Part shown: positions 58,161-64,000 of the stretch, piece after piece
Numbering within the stretch: the first letter of the stretch is position 1
Layout: every line of letters begins with the position of its first letter
Source of the DNA: Sympetrum striolatum
Lineage: Eukaryota > Arthropoda > Insecta > Odonata > Libellulidae
Direction of reading: 5' to 3'
Length of the DNA: 64,000 nt
Assembly (NCBI GenBank): GCA_947579665.1
Contig: OX388344.1
Coordinates: 9,542,346-9,606,345, forward strand
Notes under the pieces: model-generated
What the model was told of the DNA's origin: nothing
Databases searched by the model: none
The model's input: the letters and a program-made list of their open reading frames with translations, nothing else
Translations under genes and position numbers: made by a program

Positions 58161-61100
58161 GAGTAGGTAACCCCCCTGCGCCCATAACCGGATGTGTGCC
58201 ACTTTCGTTCCGTTCAGATTCGCTCTTCCACCTTCCGACACCAGTCGGCTCCTGAGGGCGTTGCTGAAGGCGACGAGGTAGTCGACGTGCGCCCTCTTGC
58301 CTCGCATGTACAACGTCAACTTGTTATACACCACGCCTTTCGTGAGGTTGATGAGGAAGTTCAAGAGGGCGCAACGTCGCTTGTCGGCGGTACCTGTGGG
58401 TTTGAGGCCGGCGAAAAGTACTCTGACGAGGATCACCGCTCTCTCGGTGATCCGCTTGATCGCACCGGTCACGTCTCCCCAGACTGGCTTGGACTTTCGG
58501 CAGCCAAATAGCAGATGCCCTTCGTCCCCGACCTCGTCTGGGCACCACGGGCAGAACCCGTCCGGCCTGATTACGGCCCGGTGAAGGAAAACGGCGTCCG
58601 CCCAGGCACCGTGGGCGAAACGCCAGGCCGCGTCGGCGTGGTGTCCAGGGTCGGCCAAGCCCTCATTTCCCGCCAGTTGATCGGCCTTTCGTCTCGCTTT
58701 CCCCTGAACGGCCAGACGTCCCTGTTTCGGAGGTGCAAGAACTCCCTGTACGCCTCTCTCTTTGACAGAGGCAGTCTTCGCTCTGTTTTTGAAAGGGCGC
58801 TGTCGAACAGGAATTCGAGCGCCCCGTCGGTTGGTTCATGGCTACTAGGTGACCGAGGTCGCCTCGGCCGAAGGAGCCTTCAGGCTCGTGCCACGGACTG
58901 GTGGTAACCATCCGAGTGCGCCACTTCCCGGAACGGTCTGTTGTTCGACAGGGAGCTGATGATGTCCGGACCGGCCAGCACGTCGCTCAGGAGCGCGGAT
59001 GACACGCGTTGCCACGTGGACGTGCCCTCGTGGAGGAGCATCCTCTGCGCCGTGATGAAGCGGAACCCCAGTAACCCTGTCTCCACGTCGACCAGTCCCA
59101 GCCCCCCTCTCGTCGACTGGCGCCGTGAGTTTTTCGACGGAGACCCAGTGCTTCCGCCCGTTCCCGACGAAACAGACGAGTCTACGCTGGATCTCCTCGA
59201 CGGCGGTGGCGGACGGAGTGAACGTCTGGACCAGGTACCAGATCCTGGGGGCAACGAATTGGTTGATAGCGAGAACCCTGCCGCGGAGGGACATGGAGGT
59301 GATCCTAGGTTTCCACCGGGTGGTAGTGGTGTCTATCATCACGTATATTTCCTCCTCCACGGCCGTTCTCTCGGCCCTTGTACAGTTGTCCACGTAGCTT
59401 CCCAGGAACTTGGCGCCGTCGCGACGCCACTCGAATCCGAGTGGTCGATCAACTCGGGTGGTTCCGACCCACTGCCCCCGGCACTTCCATTTGTTGAGGC
59501 GGGCTCCGCTGCTTCTTGAGTATTCTTCGAAGGCCGGCAAGATCTTGTGGAAATTCTCCTCGCTGTCGACGAAGACGTTAATGTCGTCGGCATACGCGCA
59601 CACGGCCAGGCGCGTGTCCTGCGGTAGTGCCGCTCCCGCGAGGGTAGACTTGAGTTTCCTCACCAGGGGCTCGATCGTAAGTGAGTGCAACTGTCCCGAC
59701 ATTGGGCATCCCTGCCTGATTCCGCTGGTGACGGATATGGGTGAGGTGAGTCTGCCCGCCAGTCTCACCATGCACGTCGCGTCGGCGTATAGGGTGCGAA
59801 TCAGACGCATGAAGTTGTCCCCCTGTCCCATCGCCACCAGAACCGCGAAGAGGTAGCGATGCCTCACCCTGTCGAACGACTTGGACTGGACCAAGGACAG
59901 TATCGCCAGGGTTGGCGCCTCCGGTTCTTCAGGCGGACACCGTCGCGGATCGTGGCGATCGGATCGAAAATGATGGGACCCGGGACGCAGTAACTCTGCT
60001 CGCCCGACGTGAGAGCGGGCATGACGGTCCTGATCCTGTTGGCGATCGCCTTGGCGAGGACTTTGTAGTCGGCCGCCATGATGGAGATCGGCCGCCATCT
60101 CCCGACGTCCAGGGCGTCGCCACCTTTGGGTAGGAGTCCGACGACCGCAGTCCTCGTCGTCCTGGGTAGCCTTCCGCTCCGCAGAGACGCCTCGACCATA
60201 GCACAGAAGGGGAGACGCAGGACGTCCCACAAGCGGAGGTAGAGCTTCGGGGTGAGACCGTCGATCACGGGGGCCTTGCCTCTCTGCAGCGCTTTGAGCG
60301 CCTCGTGCAGTTCGACCTCGGAGATGGGTAGGTCCAGCCACTCTCTCAGCGACTTGCAGTCGGTCGAGGGGCCGGAAGAAATCGTCCCGTTCCTCGTTGA
60401 AGACGTCGCCGTCGTCTGGAGGGTTACACAGCTCCGCGTAGTAGTCTCGAACGTGCTGGGCGACTTCCGCGTGCTCTTTGACGGTCCGCACGTCGATGCG
60501 GAGTTTGCCGAGTGGTCTCGGCGTCGTTATGGTTGCCCAGCGAGCGGCGTGTGCGGCGGCGGGGCGGTCGTTGGCGAGGATCGACTCCCAACCGGCCCTG
60601 GCCACGATGGCGTTGGCTTGCTCCTGCAGGAGAGCGGTCTGCTCGGGCCCCGTCTTTCCCCTTCTCCTATCGGCGGCGTAGGCGATGGCGTGCTCCTTCA
60701 CTTCGGACATGATTATTTCCTAACCTGAGAGCGGATCCATCTCGGGGTCGCGTCTTTTCTGACAGAGGGCTCGAACGAGCTCCCTCGCGTGCCTGACGTA
60801 CGCCTCGTTCTCGAGCAGTGCGTTGTCGAAGCGCCAATAGGAACGCTTCGACCGCTCAAATCTTAGGGGCACCGTCAGGGCGATGGCCCTGTGGTCTGTG
60901 AAGGATGGTAGGGTCTTGATGGTCGTCGCGTCGTGGACCCTGTCCGCAGATACGTAGAGGCGGTCCAGCCTGGCTGGCGAGCTTCGGGAGGCGTGGGTAT
61001 AGCCCGGCGCTCCGGGCCTCAGCTCGGACCAGGCGTCGACCAGGTAAAAATCCTGCATGAGCGATCGCAGTTCGGTGGCGTACGCTGGGTGCCTCTCCCA

Positions 61101-61621
61101 GCCCGAAGTCCTGTCTGTGACGGGGGAAAGGTCACGTTATAGTCGCCCCCCATGACGACGAAGGCGTCGTGACCGAGGTTGGCTTGACGGAAACACGTCA
61201 GCTGGTCCCTGAGGGCGTCGACGAGGGAGATGGCGAGCCTTTGATCGTGCGGCCCATACACGGAGAGAAGGAGGAGGATGAGCGTTTCCCCCGTGCTCTG
61301 CGGAAGGTCCAGGGTGACCGCGAGGGCGTGCCCCGCGAACACGACCGTCGGTGTCACCACGGATGTTCTTAGGTTCCTCCTTATGCCGATGGCGGAACCG
61401 GATTGCGGAGTCGTGGGTGGGCAGAAGTGGAGCTCGTACTGCGGGAGCGTCTGCAGGGGCACGTCGGAGGTATTGGTCTCCTGCAACAGTACTACGTCCG
61501 GCTCCGTCGTGTTCAGGACCGTGGTCAGCTGGGCCCACTTCCGTTTGCTCTTTACCGATCGTACGTTCAGGGTCGACACGGAGAAGCCCAACGCCCTCCA
61601 GGTTGTTTCCTCACCCGCCAT
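58161..61621 (-). pseudogene. Tx1 ORF2: endonuclease and reverse transcriptase, frameshifted
   Basis: Starts at MAGEETTWRALGFSV (61621), 57 bp after ORF1. The endonuclease shows LNVRS (Asn 19), DVVLLQETN (Glu 48), VVMGGDYN (Asp 160, Asn 162), then after a frameshift near 61100 LDRLYVSADR and SFTDHRAIALT. The RT follows: DGLTPKLYLRLWD, GRWRPISIMA and KVLAKAIANRIR lie in a frame (60268-59864) bounded by two compensating shifts. Then come motif A SKSFDRVRHRYLF, SGIRQGCPMSGQL and CAYADDINVF. The motif A Asp is Val (GTC at 59889-59891), so the catalytic site is broken. Later segments include LGLVDVETGLLGFRFITAQR and the C-terminal FCPWC...EGHLLFGC zinc motif. After WAQGGYLL the frame is cut by CR1; the last codons and stop lie at 56802-56737. 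Confidence 0.85.
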
Positions 61622-61678
61622 GTTTGTGGAGGATGGATGGATGGAAGGATGGATGAGCGGTTACTCAGACTCCGTATC

Positions 61679-63104
61679 TCAGAGTTTGGCCAAGATCCTC
61701 TTGACCCTCATCCTCAGGGCCGGGTCCTTGATGGCTCTGTCTCGCAGGAGTCTGGCCAGCAACGTGGTGAGGTCTTCTAGGTTTTCGAAGGAGTCCTTCG
61801 CGAGCCACACCACTTCGTTGTGGCCCTTTGCCTCCTGCAGGAATCTCCGTAGGGTTTGGAACGAGATTGCCGGTACCCCAGGGTTGGCGTGGTAATAATT
61901 CGCGATTTGCTTTAGACCTTCGTCGTCGCCTCCCACAGCCGCGTCAGTTTTCAACTGTTTGCTGCTCGGGCTCTTCCCAGGCAGGTACTGGGAATCCCAC
62001 TCGAGGGTAGCATCAGCTTTCCGCTTGACGGGCCCGACCGCCGCAGAAGTCTCGGGGCAGGTTTTCTCCGGCCCCGGTGTGGTGGGCTCGGGCCTCGCCA
62101 CCTTGGACCTGGCGAGGGCCTGGAGGGAGAGGGGGGTCTTCGAGGTGGCGGCGGAAGGTTGACTGTCCGGCGTGTCGTCAACGTCCATGACTGCAGGCGT
62201 GTCTGGGGAGGCGGGTGTCGGTTCGTCATCGGGAGTGGCACTTGGTGCAGGATTTGGCGCCGTCGGGGGCGAGGTGCCGTGGCGATCGCCCGGATCCAAC
62301 GATGGTTGAGTGTGCTGGCCAGTCGCGATTTTTTCCTCCTGTTGCTTTCTCTGCGGGCAGTCCTTGGCGATATGGCCGGTCATGCCGCAGTGGAAACAGC
62401 GGTTGTCGTCGACGCGGACGAATATGCGGTGCGGGATGCCGGCGAAGTCCACCAGGAAGGACTCGGGGAGTCTGAGACCGTCCCGCAGCACGACGTGGAC
62501 CATGATGATGACGTGGCCTCCAAGATGTTATTCCCGTATACCCCTCCGATCGCCAACCCATCGACAGGTTGTAAACGGGCGACACCACCCTTCCGGCTTC
62601 GGACATCAGCTCCGTGATAACGTCGTTGGGTATCTCCGGCAAGACGTTGCTGAGGTAGATTTTCTGCGAGACGGTGACCATGCGTCTCGCAGGGACCCAC
62701 GTGTTTTTTAGGGAGATGCCGCCGTGCGCCGTCAGAAATTCCGTTGCTAGGGCTTTGCTCGCCAGGCATAGGCAAATTCTCTGATTCGCGAGACGGTTAG
62801 CGTGGGTTATTTTCTCGCCTCCTCCCACGAGTTTTCCCACCGCCATCGCGCATTCTAAGAGGGTGGTGTCCGGAAGCGCCTGGAAAATAATACCCCTCTT
62901 CTTGTTGGGTCCGTTTGTGCTAGGTGTGATGACCTTTTTTGAAAACATGAAGTTATCCGGTGGCGCATCTTCTCGGGCGCTCGACGAGCCCGCGACGTGT
63001 TTTAAACGCTGTTTGCGTACGAGCGAGGTTTTTGATACGCGCTCGGAGGCGCTGCGCTCGTCCCGCCGGGAGACGGGGATGGAGAGGGGCGAAGATTCTC
63101 GCAC
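61679..63104 (-). pseudogene. Tx1 ORF1: nucleic-acid-binding protein with CCHC knuckle
   Basis: Begins MRESSPLSIPV at 63104 (first Met of the open frame). The N-terminal half contains RGIIFQALPDTTLLECAMAV and a region around VPARRMVTVSQKIYLSNVLP that could be a divergent RNA-recognition fold. A frameshift near 62500-62530 is followed by RDGLRLPESFLVDFAGIPHR. The zinc knuckle CFHCGMTGHIAKDC (C-x2-C-x4-H-x4-C) lies at about 62398-62357. A Pro/Ser/Thr-rich linker and a C-terminal helical region (FQTLRRFLQEAKGH...LLARLLRDRAI) end at a TGA (61679-61681). In L1/Tx1 elements ORF1 binds the RNA and is needed for retrotransposition. This copy has at least one frameshift. Confidence 0.8.
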
Positions 63105-63339
63105 TGTGTGGGAGGGGGGCTCCTCCGGCCTGCCGAGAAGTTTTCGGCGGGCGGCGCAGGTGTCTCTTCGTTGCGCGCGCCTGTGGAGGTGGGTGCGGCG
63201 AGAGCTGGGAGGGGCGGAAAATCTTCCTGCCGTCTCGAGAGGGGCGGTAGCTGAACCGGCCGTCTTACCGAGGAGGAGGAAGGTGATTTCCTCGAGGAAG
63301 CGGGTGCAGGGGGCGGGGAAACCGGTTTCGCCGGATGGT
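63105..63339 (-). promoter_or_regulatory. Tx1 5' UTR, presumed internal promoter region
   Basis: GC-rich, CpG-containing sequence between the start of ORF1 and the 5' junction at about 63339. Full-length LINEs carry an internal promoter in the 5' UTR, but I see no defined motif, so the regulatory role is inferred from position only. Confidence 0.4.
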
Positions 63340-63591
63340 TAAACCGGAAGTTGCTGATTATGTACTTTTTGGGCGCTCTGGGCTCTATGGACGAAAGGCC
63401 AATTTAATCGTTTTTCATCGATCATGTCCCGAAAAATATTATTTATAATGTTTGTTACGTCAAAGATAATAATATATATATTAATCACTCATCTTCCAAG
63501 TTTAGATGGAATAAAGAGCTCGAAATTACTGTCGTATATAAATATTTACACCTTATACATATTTGGAGAAAGTCATGTGCTGGCCACATCA
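63340..63591 (+). mobile_element. HINE-like element copy F, right part
   Basis: Resumes with TAAACCGGAAGTTGCTGATT and continues GGGCGCTCTGGGCTCTATGG, CGATCATGTCCCGAAAAA, then TTGGAGAAAGTCATGTGC and TGGCCACATCAG before a T-run. It is the last unit of the family and follows directly on the 5' end of the Tx1 LINE. Confidence 0.8.
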
Positions 63592-64000
63592 GTTTTTTTC
63601 GTATACATTTCATTTACATTGGAATTCGTTATACTACTTGGGTGGATATCTTCGAAAGCTTTAAAACTAGTCCTTACTTGACTAGGATTTTCGATTTTAA
63701 GCATTTTAGCGCCAATATAATTTATTATTTACTGAAATCGCGAGTTATTCTCTTATTTTCAGTAAATATTTTGATACATTTTAAATTTTTTTACATATTT
63801 GGTCCAATTTCGTAGAAATCTTAATAATAATGTAAGGCATAATCGTTATTTGGTGACAATTTTCTCGAGTTAAGGGCAACTTAAAGCCAAATAAATTATT
63901 TTTTACAAAAATGTTGACTTTTCGCCCGTTTTTTCGTGAAATTTTTCATAACTTTGAAAGAAAGACTTCTTGAAAATATTTATATTGAATCGCTATTTTA
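63592..64000. other. Unrecognised right flank
   Basis: AT-rich sequence without satellite words, coding potential or transposon signals. It may be the unique-sequence flank of the split HINE-like element. Confidence 0.5.

Larger units (their letters stand above)
56292..63339 (-). mobile_element. Tx1-clade LINE (L1 group), nearly full length
   Basis: A GC-rich minus-strand element of about 5.7 kb once the nested CR1 (56803-58160) is removed. From 5' to 3': 5' UTR (63339-63105), ORF1 with a CCHC knuckle (63104-61679), a 57-bp gap, ORF2 with apurinic-type endonuclease, RT and C-terminal zinc motif (61621 to 56737 across the CR1), a G-rich 3' UTR, and a (TAA)n-type tail at 56292-56310. The RT words SVTSGIRQGCPMSGQLHSL and EPLVRKL are typical of Tx1/L1 rather than CR1, R1 or RTE elements. 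The tail abuts a (TG)n tract of the host HINE-like element. Several frameshifts make the copy inactive, or the assembly has indel errors here. Confidence 0.85.

Noticed and set aside
58194..63342. Many plus-strand reading frames across the GC-rich block
   Set aside because: They are antisense shadows of the Tx1 ORF1 and ORF2; high GC lowers stop frequency, and only the minus strand shows endonuclease, RT and zinc-knuckle motifs.

Overview
The window is eukaryotic, almost certainly metazoan and most likely arthropod. It holds no cellular gene that I can defend. It is satellite DNA invaded by several classes of transposon: piggyBac, a Kolobok/Mutator-like element, CR1-clade and Tx1-clade LINEs, a Ty3/gypsy remnant, and short elements with the architecture of Helentron-derived HINE/DINE-1 sequences. 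I cannot name the species. Most of the window is very AT-rich; the Tx1 element (56292-63339) is a sharp GC-rich island.

Layout. (1) 1-202 is satellite, cut at a TTAA by a Kolobok/Mutator-like element (from 207) whose broken transposase gene runs into a 200-N assembly gap (1360-1559). (2) 1560-29040 is satellite subfamily A, a tandem array of about 92 bp. It carries 15 copies of a 43-bp foldback hairpin module that mark higher-order repeats, and a 2,855-bp piggyBac (21951-24805) sits cleanly at a TTAA inside it. (3) 29041-50170 is the related but more diverged subfamily B. It is interrupted by a 5.7-kb unidentified element (31417-37116, about 27-bp terminal inverted repeats, GTAC target duplication) and by three HINE-like copies (44360-45950, 47551-48601, 48628-49502). 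(4) 50171-52740 is a third tandem repeat (CAAGGTG...CACCTTG), split by a CR1 LINE with a long open reverse-transcriptase frame. (5) 52953-56136 is a graveyard of fragments: antisense CR1, gypsy RNase H, CR1 endonuclease, and a tRNA-like SINE piece. (6) 56142-63591 is a three-level nest: a HINE-like element, split at its (TG)n tract by an antisense Tx1-clade LINE with ORF1 and ORF2, which is itself split near the end of ORF2 by a second CR1 copy. (7) 63592-64000 is unrecognised.

The unifying picture is a gene-poor, probably heterochromatic region. Satellite turnover occurs in units of whole monomers, so unequal exchange explains it well, and the periodic background lets later insertions be dated and their boundaries read to the base. 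Removing the piggyBac restores an inter-module distance of 1,422 bp that also occurs elsewhere in the array. Removing the second CR1 rejoins the last codons of the Tx1 ORF2 in frame. All distances were counted by hand on the given sequence; no alignment or database search was run.
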